From: Virgisporangium aliadipatigenens
GTDB lineage: Bacteria > Actinomycetota > Actinomycetes > Mycobacteriales > Micromonosporaceae
Length of the DNA stretch: 64,000 nt
Reading direction: 5' to 3'
NCBI RefSeq assembly: GCF_016863615.1
Contig: NZ_BOPF01000004.1
Span: 372,001 to 436,000, forward strand
Made by a program: the position numbers and the translations under genes. Position 1 is the first letter of the stretch. The number at the start of each line of letters is the position of its first letter. A model generated the notes under the pieces. That model saw only the letters and a program-made list of their open reading frames with translations, was not told the DNA's origin and ran no database searches. This document shows positions 8,293 to 18,492 of this stretch, one piece after another.

Positions 8293-9654
8293 TCATTCAT
8301 TCCCCCTCAAGGAGTTCCTCCACAGCAGGGCGTACGCGCAGAAGGTCCAGGCCAGCGGGGTGACCAGCGCGTTGTACCAGAACATCGCGACCAGGCCGGC
8401 CACGATCGCGGACGATCCGGCGATCCCGATGGCGCTGTGGTCGCGCCGGAACCGCCACAGCCCGTACAGAAAGAAGCCGAGGTACGTGGCCGTCCCGAGC
8501 AGCCCGTGGGCGAACAGCAGCTGCCACAGCTGGCCGTTGCCGCCGACGGTGAAGTTGCCGCAGCGTTCGCAACCCGCGCTCTCGCCGACGGCGATGGACT
8601 GCCGGCCGCCCATGGTGTTGCGGGTCGACCCGAACCCGATGAGCGGCGACTCGGCGGCGCCGGCGAGCGCCCGTTCGGTGAGGAACATCCGCACGCCGTT
8701 GGACTTGCCGTTGTCGAGCCGGGCGCTGACGACGTCGCCGAGCGGGGTCGCCACGAGCGCGACGGCGAGCGCCAGCGTCGCGGCGAGCACGGCCCCCAGG
8801 GCCAGGAACCGGCCGCGCACGGCCAGCCGCAGCGCCACGTACACGCCGACGACGCCGAGCCCGATCCACAGCCCCCGGTTGAGCGAGTGCACGACCGGGA
8901 TCGCGCTCAGCGCCAGCACCACACCCGCGAGCGAACGGCGGGTGCGCGACAGCCCGCCCCAGTGCCACGCGACGAACCACACGACGAGCAGCACGAAGTT
9001 GTTGCCCCAGGTGTTCGTGTAGCCCCACGGGGCCGCCGGGCGCGGCATCGGGTCGCCGAGCAGGTCCATCACCTGCGCCGCCGACGGGTGCACCAGCGAC
9101 TTGACGAACCCGGTCTTCGCGACGTGCTTCGGCAGCAGCATCTCCACCGGCGAGGTGAACTCGAAGTGCCCCGCGAAGGTGCCCAACAGTCCACCGAGGA
9201 CGGTCACCACGAACAGCCACGACAGCAGCCGCACCAGCGGCCGCCCGACGAGCCCGCGCTGGTTCCCCGCGTAGACCAGGAGGATCGTCATGGCGACGTA
9301 CTGCACGAGCCGGTAGCTGACCGCGACCATGCGGCTCGCGGCGGAACTCGACACGGCACCCTCGGGTTCCGCGCCGAGCGCGGCGACGCCGACGACCACC
9401 ACCGCCAGGAAGCACAGCCACAGCGCGAAGCCGGGCGGCAGCTCGATCCGCCGGCCCGCCCGGTGCTGGCGGACCAGCGCGACGATCATCAGCGGCGCGA
9501 TGAGCGGGAAGATGAGCACGCCGAGCCCGAGCGCCCACCAGACCGGGTAGCCGAGCATGGTGACGGCCAGCAGCCGCCCCTTGCCGTCGGGCACCCTGTC
9601 TTTCGAAGACGGAGCCTTCGCGGGCGCGGTGGGATCGACCTGAATAGCGGTCAC
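8293..9654 (-). CDS. O-antigen ligase-type polysaccharide polymerase/ligase
   Basis: A 453-residue membrane protein with about 11-12 hydrophobic segments and a larger extracytoplasmic loop in the middle that carries SLVHPSAAQVMDLLGDP and WGYTNTWGNN, a topology typical of the Wzy/WaaL superfamily (PF04932). The later GFGSTRNTMGG loop is also typical. It probably polymerises or ligates the exported repeat unit outside the membrane. It starts at GTG 9654, which overlaps the stop of the Wzz-like gene (GTGA). Polymerase versus ligase cannot be told apart from sequence. Confidence 0.75.
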   Translation of the reverse strand: MTAIQVDPTAPAKAPSSKDRVPDGKGRLLAVTMLGYPVWWALGLGVLIFPLIAPLMIVALVRQHRAGRRIELPPGFALWLCFLAVVVVGVAALGAEPEGAVSSSAASRMVAVSYRLVQYVAMTILLVYAGNQRGLVGRPLVRLLSWLFVVTVLGGLLGTFAGHFEFTSPVEMLLPKHVAKTGFVKSLVHPSAAQVMDLLGDPMPRPAAPWGYTNTWGNNFVLLVVWFVAWHWGGLSRTRRSLAGVVLALSAIPVVHSLNRGLWIGLGVVGVYVALRLAVRGRFLALGAVLAATLALAVALVATPLGDVVSARLDNGKSNGVRMFLTERALAGAAESPLIGFGSTRNTMGGRQSIAVGESAGCERCGNFTVGGNGQLWQLLFAHGLLGTATYLGFFLYGLWRFRRDHSAIGIAGSSAIVAGLVAMFWYNALVTPLAWTFCAYALLWRNSLRGNE

Positions 9655-11609
9655 TGCTCGGTCGGCGCGGGATCGGTGCCGCGCGGCTTCTCCTGCCGCT
9701 GCACGCCCTTGGCGAGCTGCAGCCGCTGGGCCTTCGGGCGTTCGACGCGCTGGACGGGGGCCTCGGGCGTCTCGGTGTCGCGGGCGGGCTTGTCGCCGCG
9801 GACGGGGCGCTGCGGGCGCCGCGCGCGCCGGCGTTCGATGCCGTTCATGTCGATGCCGGTCAGCGCGAGGACGGCGGTGTCCACCCCGTCGGTCTTGATC
9901 GGTGGGGTGGTGGGCGCCTCGACCGTCTCGGCGCCCGCGCGGGAGCGGCCGGCCAGCGGCAGGATGAGCGTCTCGGCGTCCCGGGTGTCGGGCAGCTCGT
10001 CGACGTACTCGCCGTATTCGGGCGCCTCGTCGAGTTCCTCGTCGAACTCGTCCTCGACCGGCTGGGCCGGCGCGGGTGGCGGCTCGTCGCGGCCGCGGGT
10101 CAGGCGGGGCAGCACGACGGCACCGAGCAGCGGGGTGCCGACCCGGCGCAGCTGCTCGGCGGCGTCGGCGACGTCGGCGTAGCGGGTGCGGCGCAGTTCG
10201 ACCGCCACAAGGGCGAGATCGGCGAGGCTGGCGACGCTCTGCGCGTCGGCGCTGGCGGAGGTGGCCGGCGCCTCGATGACCACGTACTCGGCCTCGCGGC
10301 GCAGGGCGGCGAGCACCTCGCGGAGGGTCTGGGTCTGGAGGAGCCCGCCGGCGCTGGCCGTGCCGCCGGTGGTGATGACCGTCAGGCGCGGCTGGCGCGG
10401 GGCGCGCTGCACGGCGCGGGAGAGGCTGACCCGGCCGGCGAGCACGTCCGACAGGCCCGGGTCGGCCTTGACGCCGAGCAGCTTCGTGACCGGCGCCAGG
10501 TCCGACGCGCTGTCCGGCAGGTGCGCGCTGACCAGCACGGTCTGCCCGCCGGTGCGCGCGAACGCCGCCGCGAGGTTCGCCGCCACCACGGTCGACACGG
10601 AGCCGCGGCTGGCCCCGGCGACGACGATGACCCGGCCCTGGCGCCCGCGTTCGATGCCGGCGCCGGCGACCACCTCGTTGCGCAGCCGGTTGAACAGCCG
10701 CCCCCCGAGCCCGAACGGCGGGAAGACGTCGTCGAGGCGCGGCCGCACCTTCACCGGCAGCGCGGCGAGCACCGGAACGTCGCACCGCCGGGTGACGTCG
10801 CCGGGGCGGCGCACCCGCCGGTCGAGGCGTTCGCGCACGACGGCGGCGATGACGCCGAGCAGGAGGCCGACGGCGGCGCCGCTGCCCAGGTTCAGCGGGA
10901 GAACGGGCTTGCTCGGCCGGTCCGGCAGCTTCGCGTCACGAATGATCTTGCCGGCGCTCACGGTCGTCGTGGTGAGCTGGTTCAGCCGCGTGGCGAGCGT
11001 GTTGACCTGCGCCGCCAGGTTGGAACGCTGGCTCTCCAGGCTCGGCCGTTCGCCGCTGTTGGCCGGCAGGGTCGCGAGCTTCTGGTTGATCGGCGTCAGC
11101 TGCGCGTTGAGCTGCTTCAGCTTGGTGTCGACCGAGGCGATCTGGCCCTGGAGCTCGCCCTCTGCGGTCTGTTCCCGGTTGGCCAGGTACGCCTCCGCGA
11201 ACGCGTGCGAGCCGGCCTGGGCCACCTGCGGGTTCGCGGCCCGGTAGGTGATCACCAGGACGCTGGTGTTCGGCGGCACCTCGACGGCCACGTTCGCGGC
11301 CAGCGAGTCCGGCGGAGCCGTGCTGCGCAGCGCCTTCGCGGCCTCCGTGGCGACCGCGGTCGAACGCACCAGCTGCGCCTCGGTGTCGAGGTTGATCTCG
11401 CCCTTGGTGCGCCCGCCGGAGACGTTCGTGTCCTGTCCGGCACCGGTCGGCTGCACCAGCACCGACGTGTTCGACTCGTACACCTTCGGCTGCTGCGCGG
11501 TGTACTCCCAGCCGCCCATCACCCCGAAGGCGGTGAGCAGCACGACGATCCACCAGTGCCGGCGCACCATGCCCAGAAGATCGGACACGTCGTACGTCGT
11601 TGAGTCCAC
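9651..11609 (-). CDS. Wzz/Wzc-like chain-length protein with decayed nucleotide site
   Basis: The N-terminus has a Wzz domain: a first TM helix at about residues 18-38, an extracytoplasmic coiled-coil-rich region and a second TM near residue 235 preceded by Pro-rich KLPDRPSKPVLP. The cytoplasmic half has the BY-kinase/ParA-like fold, but the P-loop reads GASRGSVST (no Lys), the Walker A' strand reads VLVSAHLPD instead of DAD, and Walker B reads VVIEAP. It is therefore probably a non-catalytic scaffold. The tail is acidic with EYGEYVDE and ETLILPL. GTG 11609 is preferred over GTG 11615, because GGAGGG abuts the latter. Confidence 0.8.
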   Translation of the reverse strand: MDSTTYDVSDLLGMVRRHWWIVVLLTAFGVMGGWEYTAQQPKVYESNTSVLVQPTGAGQDTNVSGGRTKGEINLDTEAQLVRSTAVATEAAKALRSTAPPDSLAANVAVEVPPNTSVLVITYRAANPQVAQAGSHAFAEAYLANREQTAEGELQGQIASVDTKLKQLNAQLTPINQKLATLPANSGERPSLESQRSNLAAQVNTLATRLNQLTTTTVSAGKIIRDAKLPDRPSKPVLPLNLGSGAAVGLLLGVIAAVVRERLDRRVRRPGDVTRRCDVPVLAALPVKVRPRLDDVFPPFGLGGRLFNRLRNEVVAGAGIERGRQGRVIVVAGASRGSVSTVVAANLAAAFARTGGQTVLVSAHLPDSASDLAPVTKLLGVKADPGLSDVLAGRVSLSRAVQRAPRQPRLTVITTGGTASAGGLLQTQTLREVLAALRREAEYVVIEAPATSASADAQSVASLADLALVAVELRRTRYADVADAAEQLRRVGTPLLGAVVLPRLTRGRDEPPPAPAQPVEDEFDEELDEAPEYGEYVDELPDTRDAETLILPLAGRSRAGAETVEAPTTPPIKTDGVDTAVLALTGIDMNGIERRRARRPQRPVRGDKPARDTETPEAPVQRVERPKAQRLQLAKGVQRQEKPRGTDPAPTEQ

Positions 11610-11727
11610 CGCCACCCCTCCGCGTTCGGCGCAGCCGGCGCGGTGGCCGTCCGCGGCGGGCGGCCGGCAGCCGCCCCGAAGGGCTAACGCGGTCCAGCGG
11701 AGGGACGTAACGGACAGACTGTGAGGG

Positions 11728-13275
11728 TTAAACCTCCACGGGTGTTTCCGCGGGTTGACGCGGCTCGATCCAGCCGCTCGCGCCGAGGTGGCGCAGCACG
11801 GCGTTCACGGCCTCGGTGGGGGTGATGCGGCTCGTGTCGAGCACCAGGTCGGCGTCGGTGGGTACCTCGTACGGGTCGTCGATGCCGGTCATCCCGGTCA
11901 GCTGGCCGGCGCGGGCCTTCGCGTACAGGCCCTTGCGGTCGCGGCGTTCGCACTCGGCGAGCGGTGTCGACACGTACACCAGCACGAACCCGGCACCCGT
12001 GGCGCGCGCGAACTCCCGCGCCGCGCGCCGGGCCGACTCGTAGGGCGCGATCGGGCAGCAGACGGCGAGGCCGCCGTGCCGGGCCACCTCGGCGGCGACC
12101 CAGCCGATGCGGCGCACGTTCGTGTCCCGGTCGGCGGCCGAGAAGCCGAGCCCCGCGGAGAGGTGGCGGCGCACCACGTCGCCGTCGAGCAGCGTCACCG
12201 AACGCTCGCCGCTCTCCAGCAGCGACGCCACGAGCCCGCGGGCCACCGTCGACTTGCCGGAGCCGGAAAGGCCGGTGAAGAAGACGACGAGGCCGCGGGA
12301 GCGGCGCGGTGGGCGTTCGCGGGCCAGCTCGCGGGCGACCGCCGGCGGCGTGTGCCACTCCGGCAGCGGCGCGCCGCGGTCGAGGAGGTCGGTCATCTCG
12401 GCCTGCGTGAGCGGCAGGCGGCGGTGCCGCGGGGGGATGTCGTCGCGGGATCGCCACTGTCCGTCGCGCGAGTCATAAGCCAGTTCCCGGGGAACGAGGA
12501 CACGCAGGCCGCCCCCCGACAGCATGGAACCGCCGGTCGCGAGCAGGTGGGTGACCCCGTACGCGGCCGCGACGCGGGCGCGCAGGAGCGCGTCGCGGAT
12601 CTCGTCGCCGTGCGGGACGACCGGCACGGCGATGATCGTGGCCGGGGGCATCCGGTCGCGGGCGGCGAGCACGCAGCGCACCAGCGACTCGGCCGACACG
12701 CCGTCCTGGGTCGGCCCGCCCACCGGGATCATCACGAGCAGGTGGCCGGCGAGGGTGCGCGCCGCGTGCGCCAACTGGGCCAACTGCGGCCGGTGCAGCG
12801 GCCGGTCGGCGAAGACCCCGAGGACCCGGCCGGGCGGCAGCAGCTCGCGCACCTCTTCCGGGTTGCGTCGCAGCTTGCGGAACGCCCCGTGCCCCCCGTC
12901 GCCGAGCCGGCGCACCCGCCCGCCGACGCCCACGCCCTCGTCGCGGGTCTGCCACGTCTCCACGACGTCGAGCGCCGCCACGGGTGCGCCCTCGAGGTCG
13001 GTGAGCACGAGCACCCGGCGTAACGGGTTGTTGATGTCCAGCTGGGCGACGACGGTGTGCGGCACGTCCAGGGTCACCGGCACCGGCCACGGCGACCCGT
13101 CGACCAGCCGTCCCGTGCGGGCGAGGCTGGCCAGGTCGGCTCTGCCGAGGAACCCGGTCAGCGGCGCGTAGGCGCCGGAGAGCAGCAGTTCCAGGTCGGC
13201 GAGCTCGTGGGGACGTGGTGTGTAGGTCGGCGCGTCGCGCAGGACGCCCTCGGGGAGCACCCAGCCGTTGGTCAT
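11728..13275 (-). CDS. Adenylylsulfate (APS) kinase with degenerate ATP-sulfurylase-like N-terminal domain
   Basis: The C-terminal ~190 residues are a complete APS kinase: Walker [35 protein letters not shown], and [10 protein letters not shown] followed by MTGIDDPYE. It makes PAPS for the two sulfotransferases of the locus. The N-terminal ~310 residues align in outline with ATP sulfurylase (PUA-like [11 protein letters not shown] start) but the nucleotide motifs are lost: RPLHRPQ stands where RNP.H..H is expected and LLATGG where GRDHAG is expected. APS must then come from another sulfurylase. ATG 13275 (GGAAG ten bases upstream) is preferred over TTG 13284. Confidence 0.87.
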   Translation of the reverse strand: MTNGWVLPEGVLRDAPTYTPRPHELADLELLLSGAYAPLTGFLGRADLASLARTGRLVDGSPWPVPVTLDVPHTVVAQLDINNPLRRVLVLTDLEGAPVAALDVVETWQTRDEGVGVGGRVRRLGDGGHGAFRKLRRNPEEVRELLPPGRVLGVFADRPLHRPQLAQLAHAARTLAGHLLVMIPVGGPTQDGVSAESLVRCVLAARDRMPPATIIAVPVVPHGDEIRDALLRARVAAAYGVTHLLATGGSMLSGGGLRVLVPRELAYDSRDGQWRSRDDIPPRHRRLPLTQAEMTDLLDRGAPLPEWHTPPAVARELARERPPRRSRGLVVFFTGLSGSGKSTVARGLVASLLESGERSVTLLDGDVVRRHLSAGLGFSAADRDTNVRRIGWVAAEVARHGGLAVCCPIAPYESARRAAREFARATGAGFVLVYVSTPLAECERRDRKGLYAKARAGQLTGMTGIDDPYEVPTDADLVLDTSRITPTEAVNAVLRHLGASGWIEPRQPAETPVEV

Positions 13276-13414
13276 GGGGAGCAAGTCTTCCAGCCCGCTG
13301 TGTGGGCGTCATCTCAGGGCCAAGGCGCGGAGCCGCCCGGATTCCACTTTTACCGGCAGCCGCACTGACGATGGGCGGTTGCGACGAGGGTGCTGCCTGA
13401 TGGAGGTGTGTGGC

Positions 13415-14977
13415 GTGACCGGCTGGCTGGCCGACCGACGGATCCGGACCAAGATCCTGCTCACGATCGGGGTGATGGCGCTCTCCGCGCTGTTCACCGG
13501 CGTGCTGGCGCTGACCCGGATGGCCGCGATGGACCGCGAGGTGGCCGAACTGCGCGCCGAGAACGTTCAGGACGTGCTGCTGCTCAGCGACATCCGCGGC
13601 GCCCAGTCGATGATCAACCACTTCGCCGCGCTGCGGTTGAACGCCCCGACCGACCCCGCCGTGCAGGCCACCGCCGACCAGGGCGCGGCGGCCGCGGTCA
13701 AGCAGCTCAACGCCCTGCTCGACACGTACGCCGCCGAATCCGAACCGCCGGAGATCCAGCGGGAGATCGAGCGCTTCAAGACCCTGTGGCAGCAGTTCAA
13801 CACCGGCGTGCAGAACGCCTCGGCGGGCCGCCCGCCCGGGATCGACTTCAACGCCGTGATGGAGGGCATGGAGGAGGCCGTCACCAACCTCTCGCGGGCG
13901 GAGGCGGCCGAGGTGGACGCCGCCGTCGCCGAGGCGCACGACGATTACGCCACCGCGCGGACCCAGGTGCTGGTGGCGCTGGTGCTGGGGCTGCTGGCCG
14001 CCGTCGGACTGGCGCTGCTGATCGCCGCTTCGATCACCGGCCGGCTGCGTCCGGTGATCGCCGCGATGGACGCGATGGCGGCCGGCGACCTGTCGGTCGG
14101 TGCCGACGTGAGCGGCCGGGACGAGGTGGGCGCCATGGCCACCGCGGTGAACCGCGCGACGGCCGGCGTGCGGGAGACCGTCGCCGCCCTGAAACACAGC
14201 GCCGACCTGGTGGCCCGCAGCTCCGCGCAGCTCGACTCGGTGACCGCCGGCGTCGTCGCCAGCGCGCAGACGGTCTCCCGGCGGGCCGACGCGGCGGATC
14301 GCACCGCCTCGCAGGTGTCGGAGAACGTGCAGACCGTCGCGACGGCGTCCCAGGAGATGGCCGCGTCGATCGGCGAGATCGCCCGCAACGCCAGCGACGG
14401 CGCGCGCGTCGCCGAGCAGGCGGTGTCGATGGTGAACGCGACCAACCGGACGGTCGCGCAGCTCGGCGACTCGTCGGCGGAGATCGGCAACGTCATCAAG
14501 GTGATCACCTCGATCGCCGAGCAGACCAACCTGCTCGCCCTCAACGCCACCATCGAGGCGGCCCGGGCGGGGGAGTCCGGCAAGGGCTTCGCCGTGGTGG
14601 CCGGCGAGGTGAAGGAACTGGCCCAGGAGACCGCCCGCGCCACCGAGGACATCGCCCGGCGGGTGCAGGCGATCCAGGCCGACACGGGCAGCGCGGTCGC
14701 CGCGATCGGCGAGATCAGTCAGATCATCGGGCGGATCAGCGACTACCAGACGTCGATCGCGTCGGCCGTCGACCAGCAGACGGCGACGACCGGCGAGATG
14801 ACCCGCAACGTGGCCTCGGCCGCCGAGGGCGCCACCAGCATCGCCGGAACGATCGTGGAGGTGGCCGCGGCGGCCGAGGAGACCAGTCGCACCGTCGACG
14901 CCGGTCAGCGCGCCAGTCGCGAGCTGGCCGAACTCTCCGGCGACCTGCAGCGGCTGGTGGCGAGGTTCGTCTACTGA
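13415..14977 (+). CDS. Methyl-accepting chemotaxis protein
   Basis: A transmembrane chemoreceptor of 520 residues that signals to CheA/CheW. TM1 spans about residues 13-35, an extracytoplasmic helical-bundle sensor follows, TM2 is at about 183-207 and a HAMP domain follows. The conserved signalling hairpin [18 protein letters not shown] is near residues 369-386, flanked by long coiled coils. GTG 13415 is chosen because GGAGG lies eight bases upstream; in-frame ATGs upstream lack such a site. No che genes are in the window. It diverges from the APS kinase; the ligand is unknown. Confidence 0.93.
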   Translation: MTGWLADRRIRTKILLTIGVMALSALFTGVLALTRMAAMDREVAELRAENVQDVLLLSDIRGAQSMINHFAALRLNAPTDPAVQATADQGAAAAVKQLNALLDTYAAESEPPEIQREIERFKTLWQQFNTGVQNASAGRPPGIDFNAVMEGMEEAVTNLSRAEAAEVDAAVAEAHDDYATARTQVLVALVLGLLAAVGLALLIAASITGRLRPVIAAMDAMAAGDLSVGADVSGRDEVGAMATAVNRATAGVRETVAALKHSADLVARSSAQLDSVTAGVVASAQTVSRRADAADRTASQVSENVQTVATASQEMAASIGEIARNASDGARVAEQAVSMVNATNRTVAQLGDSSAEIGNVIKVITSIAEQTNLLALNATIEAARAGESGKGFAVVAGEVKELAQETARATEDIARRVQAIQADTGSAVAAIGEISQIIGRISDYQTSIASAVDQQTATTGEMTRNVASAAEGATSIAGTIVEVAAAAEETSRTVDAGQRASRELAELSGDLQRLVARFVY

Positions 14978-14996
14978 GCGGGGGACGCGGCGGGCG

Positions 14997-15578
14997 TCAG
15001 GCGAGGGCGGCGGCGCCGAAGCTGACCGAGAAGCGCTTGCACCAGATCGTCACGCTGCGCAGTGAATCAAGGTCGGCCGAGGCGGGGATGTCGTATACCT
15101 GATTCCCCTTGTTGCCCTTGAGCTTCCCCAGCTCGACCCATTTGCCGTCGTCGAACACCGTCCACCCGGCGGTGCCCTGCTTCACCGGCTGGTCACTGAG
15201 CCATACCCGCAGGTCGGGCCCGTTGGAGGTGTCGAGGTCGGCGATCTCCAGGGTGCGGCTGCCGTCCGGCTGGACCACGACCCGCGCCGATCCGCTGGTG
15301 TCGTGCTCGTGCGTGATGAACTCACCCTTGAGGAGTACCCGCGGCCCGGCCGGCGGAGCGGCGGCGGTGGCGCTTCCCGACGGCGCCCCCGGCGTCGCCG
15401 GCGCGGTGGCCGCGGGCGGAACGGCCGCCAGCGGATCGTCCGCGGTCTCGTTCGTCACGAGTTTCCAGGGCTGGAACCAGTACAGCCCGAACGCGACGAC
15501 CACAGCCGCCACCGATGCGATCCCGACCCAGAACAGAGGCTTCCTCAACACAAGCCAAGTGAACCGGATCGGGACCAC
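14997..15578 (-). CDS. Membrane-anchored DM13-domain protein
   Basis: The 193-residue protein has an N-terminal TM helix (about residues 14-34), an Ala/Pro linker to about 80, and a DM13 domain at about 83-190 recognised by GEFITHEHDTSG, DTSNGPDLRVWLS, LKGNKGNQVYDIP and the terminal IWCKRFSVSFG. DM13 domains are thought to act in extracytoplasmic redox or protein interaction; the single conserved Cys is in IWCKRF. It lies 20 bp downstream of ppc on the same strand, so it may be cotranscribed. The GTG start follows AAGGG. Confidence 0.82.
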   Translation of the reverse strand: MVPIRFTWLVLRKPLFWVGIASVAAVVVAFGLYWFQPWKLVTNETADDPLAAVPPAATAPATPGAPSGSATAAAPPAGPRVLLKGEFITHEHDTSGSARVVVQPDGSRTLEIADLDTSNGPDLRVWLSDQPVKQGTAGWTVFDDGKWVELGKLKGNKGNQVYDIPASADLDSLRSVTIWCKRFSVSFGAAALA

Positions 15579-15598
15579 CGACGACCCTTACAGCATCG

Positions 15599-18331
15599 TT
15601 ACCCTGTGTTGCGCATCCCGGCGGCGATGCCGTTCACGGTGGTCAGCAGGGCGCGCTGCAACGCGGGGTCGCCGTCGGCGCGCGGGTCGTGCTCGGCGCG
15701 GTACCTCGCCAGCAGCGCCACCTGCAGATGGTGCAACGGCTGCAGGTAGCTGTCCCGGACGGCGAGCGTGCGCCCCAGCACCGGCTGCCGTTCGAGGAAC
15801 TCCGACTCGCCGGTGACCGCGAGCAGTTCGCGCTTGGTCAGCTCGAACTCCTCCTTGATCGTGTCGAAGATCGGCTGCAACGGCTCGGGTACCAGCTCGC
15901 TGACGTAACGCGCCGCGATGTCGAGATCGGTCTTCGTGAGCATCATTTCGACGTTCGACACGAAGGTCTGGAAGAAGAACCAGCGCTCGTGCATCTCGGC
16001 CAGCTGGTCGGTGAGCCCGGCGGCCCGCGCGGCGGCGAGCCCGCTGCCCACCCCGAACCAGCCGGGGATGATCTGCCGGGTCTGCGTCCAGCCGAAGACC
16101 CACGGAATGGCGCGCAGCCCGCCGAGGCCGGCGCCGGTGTCGGGCCGCTTCGCCGGCCGGGAGCCGATGTTCAGCGCGCCGAGCAGCTCCGTCGGCGTGG
16201 AGGCCCAGAAGTAGGCGGGCAGGTCCGGGTTCTCCACGAGTGAGCGGTAGCGCTTGTAGGCGGCGTCGGAGACGGTGGTCATCGTCGCGTCCCAGCGCTC
16301 CAGCGCCTCGGCCGGCAGGCGCGGTTCGGTGTGCAGCAGCGCGCTCTGCAGGACCGCCGCGACGGTCAGTTCGAGGTTGTCCCGCGCGAGGCTCGGCAGC
16401 GTGTACTTGTCCGAGATCACCTCGCCCTGCTCGGTCACCTTGATCGCGCCGTCGAGGGTGCCCCACGGCTGCGCCAGGATCGCCTCGTGGGTGGGGCCGC
16501 CGCCGCGCCCGACCGTGCCGCCGCGGCCGTGGAAGAGCCGCAGTCGCACGCCGTGCCGGGCGGCGACGTCGCGCAGCGCCCGCTGGGCCCGGTGGATCGA
16601 CCACTGCGAGGTGGTGATCCCGGCCTCCTTGTTGGAGTCCGAGTAGCCGAGCATCACCTCCTGAACGTCGCCGCGCGCCCGCACCACCGCCCGGTAGGCG
16701 GGGATGTTCAGCAGGTGATCGAGCAGGGAGTCGGCGGCGTTCAGCTCGGCGACGGTCTCCAGCAGCGGCACGAACCCGATCCGCGCCGTCCCGGCCGCCA
16801 CGTCGACCAGCCCCGCCTCGCGGGCCAGCACGACCGGGGCGAGCAGGTCGTCGACGCCCTGCGTCATGGAGACGATGTAGGACTCGACCACCTCCGGCCC
16901 GAAGCGCTCCTGCGCGTGGCGGATCGTGCGGAACACCTCGAACGTCTTCGACGCGGCCGCCGAGAGCGGGGTGTCCCTCGTGGACAGTGGCCGCCGGCTG
17001 TCCAGTTCGCGGGTCAGGGTCTCCAGGCGACCGGCCCGGTCGAGCTTGGCGTAGTCGACCTCGCCGACCCGGCGGTACATCTGGGACAGCACCTCGTGGT
17101 GCGCGTCGGCGTGCTCCCGTACGTCGAGGGTCGCCAGGTGCAGCCCGAACGCGGAGAGCGTGCGGATCACCGACGCCAGCCGTCCGGTGGCGGTGAGCGC
17201 GCCGCCGTTGCGGGCCAGGGAGGCGCGCATCAGTTCGAGGTCGGCGATGAGGCCGTGGGTGCCGAGGTAGTCCCGGCCGGGCTTGTGCTCGGTGCCGTTC
17301 GCGAGGCGTTCGCGGGTGTTCTCCAGCTTGAGCCGGATGCAGCGGGCCTTCATGCGGTACGGCTCCTCGGCGTTGACCCGCCGGAAGCGTTCGCTCATCT
17401 CGGGCAGCTTGTCGAGGTCGGCGGCGAGGCTGGCGGCGAGGTCGAGCGAGACGCCACGGATGCGCCGGGACACGGACAGCTCGTCGATGATCTTGTCGAT
17501 CATGGCTTCGGCGGCGCGCAGCCCGTGCTCGTGCGCCATCAGCAGAACGTCCCGCGTGACGGCCGGCGTCACGTACGGGTTGCCGTCCCGGTCGCCCCCG
17601 ATCCACGTGCCGAACGTCAGCGGCCGCGCCGTCGGCGACAGCGGAACTCCCAGGTCGGCCAGGGTCTCGGCGAGATCGGTCAGCACCCGGGGAGCCGTCG
17701 TGGTGGCCAGGTCGGCCAGGTAGTAGACGGCGTTGCGGGCCTCGTCGGTCGGCTCGGGGCGTTCCAGGCGCAGCTCGTCGGTCTGCCACAGGAGGTCGAT
17801 CAGCTCGGCGAGCCGCCGGTCGGCCCGGGCGCGGTCGGCCCACCCGTCGACCGCCTGCGCGGTGGCCTCCTTCTCCAGCACACCCGCCACGGCACGCAGC
17901 TTCGTCAGGATCGAACGCCGCGCCGCCTCGGTCGGGTGCGCGGTGAAGACGGGGCGGATGGCGAGGCGGCCGATGGCGGCGCTCACCTCGCGCACGCCGA
18001 CGCCCCGGTCGGCGATGAGCTTCGCCGCGCGGTCCAGCCACCCGCCGGACTGGCCGCGGTCGCGGCGCAGGTCCCGGGCGCGGTGCACCTGCTCGGTGAT
18101 GTTCGCCAGGTGGAAGTAGGTCGAGAAGGCGCGCGCGAGGAGAGTCCCCGTCGGCACGTCGAGGGCCGCGAGCCGATGTGCGGCAGCGTCGCCGTCGGTG
18201 CGGACCAGGACCCGGATCTGCTCCACCAGTTCGAGCATCGCCGGGCCTTCCTGGCGGCTCAGGCACTCGCCGAGCAGCGTTCCCAGGCGGCGGATGTCGG
18301 ATCGGAGAGCGGCGTCGAAGTCAGCGTCCAC
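15599..18331 (-). CDS. ppc: Phosphoenolpyruvate carboxylase
   Basis: Converts PEP and bicarbonate to oxaloacetate, replenishing the TCA cycle. At 910 residues it is full length. The catalytic His region [12 protein letters not shown] is near residues 127-138, the [18 protein letters not shown] loop near 595-612, and the C-terminus is the invariant MRNTG. A TAGCAT hexamer lies seven bases before the GTG start, with no Shine-Dalgarno, so the message may be leaderless. It is transcribed leftward with the DM13 gene directly behind it. Confidence 0.97.
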   Translation of the reverse strand: MDADFDAALRSDIRRLGTLLGECLSRQEGPAMLELVEQIRVLVRTDGDAAAHRLAALDVPTGTLLARAFSTYFHLANITEQVHRARDLRRDRGQSGGWLDRAAKLIADRGVGVREVSAAIGRLAIRPVFTAHPTEAARRSILTKLRAVAGVLEKEATAQAVDGWADRARADRRLAELIDLLWQTDELRLERPEPTDEARNAVYYLADLATTTAPRVLTDLAETLADLGVPLSPTARPLTFGTWIGGDRDGNPYVTPAVTRDVLLMAHEHGLRAAEAMIDKIIDELSVSRRIRGVSLDLAASLAADLDKLPEMSERFRRVNAEEPYRMKARCIRLKLENTRERLANGTEHKPGRDYLGTHGLIADLELMRASLARNGGALTATGRLASVIRTLSAFGLHLATLDVREHADAHHEVLSQMYRRVGEVDYAKLDRAGRLETLTRELDSRRPLSTRDTPLSAAASKTFEVFRTIRHAQERFGPEVVESYIVSMTQGVDDLLAPVVLAREAGLVDVAAGTARIGFVPLLETVAELNAADSLLDHLLNIPAYRAVVRARGDVQEVMLGYSDSNKEAGITTSQWSIHRAQRALRDVAARHGVRLRLFHGRGGTVGRGGGPTHEAILAQPWGTLDGAIKVTEQGEVISDKYTLPSLARDNLELTVAAVLQSALLHTEPRLPAEALERWDATMTTVSDAAYKRYRSLVENPDLPAYFWASTPTELLGALNIGSRPAKRPDTGAGLGGLRAIPWVFGWTQTRQIIPGWFGVGSGLAAARAAGLTDQLAEMHERWFFFQTFVSNVEMMLTKTDLDIAARYVSELVPEPLQPIFDTIKEEFELTKRELLAVTGESEFLERQPVLGRTLAVRDSYLQPLHHLQVALLARYRAEHDPRADGDPALQRALLTTVNGIAAGMRNTG

Positions 18332-18338
18332 GCTCGGG

Positions 18339-18344
18339 ATGCTA
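18339..18344 (-). promoter_or_regulatory. -10 hexamer for leaderless ppc transcript
   Basis: On the minus strand TAGCAT ends seven bases before the GTG of ppc, the spacing expected when transcription begins at the start codon. No convincing -35 is seen. Confidence 0.4.
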
Positions 18345-18492
18345 GTGGCGCGAGGTTTCCTCCGGATGTGACGCAGCCGACGAAGTCCACCTACCGGACG
18401 CGTTTTGGCCGGTAATTCTGCCGATGCGTCGGCTACGCGGGAGTAACAGACTCATCGGCACCAATCTCCTGACCCCCCGCAGGGAGCCGAAA

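Noticed and set aside
8172-8300. In-frame N-terminal extension of the APH-fold protein (ATG 8300)
   Set aside because: It only reads through the dispersed junction repeat; the same peptide appears before an unrelated gene at 40.9 kb.
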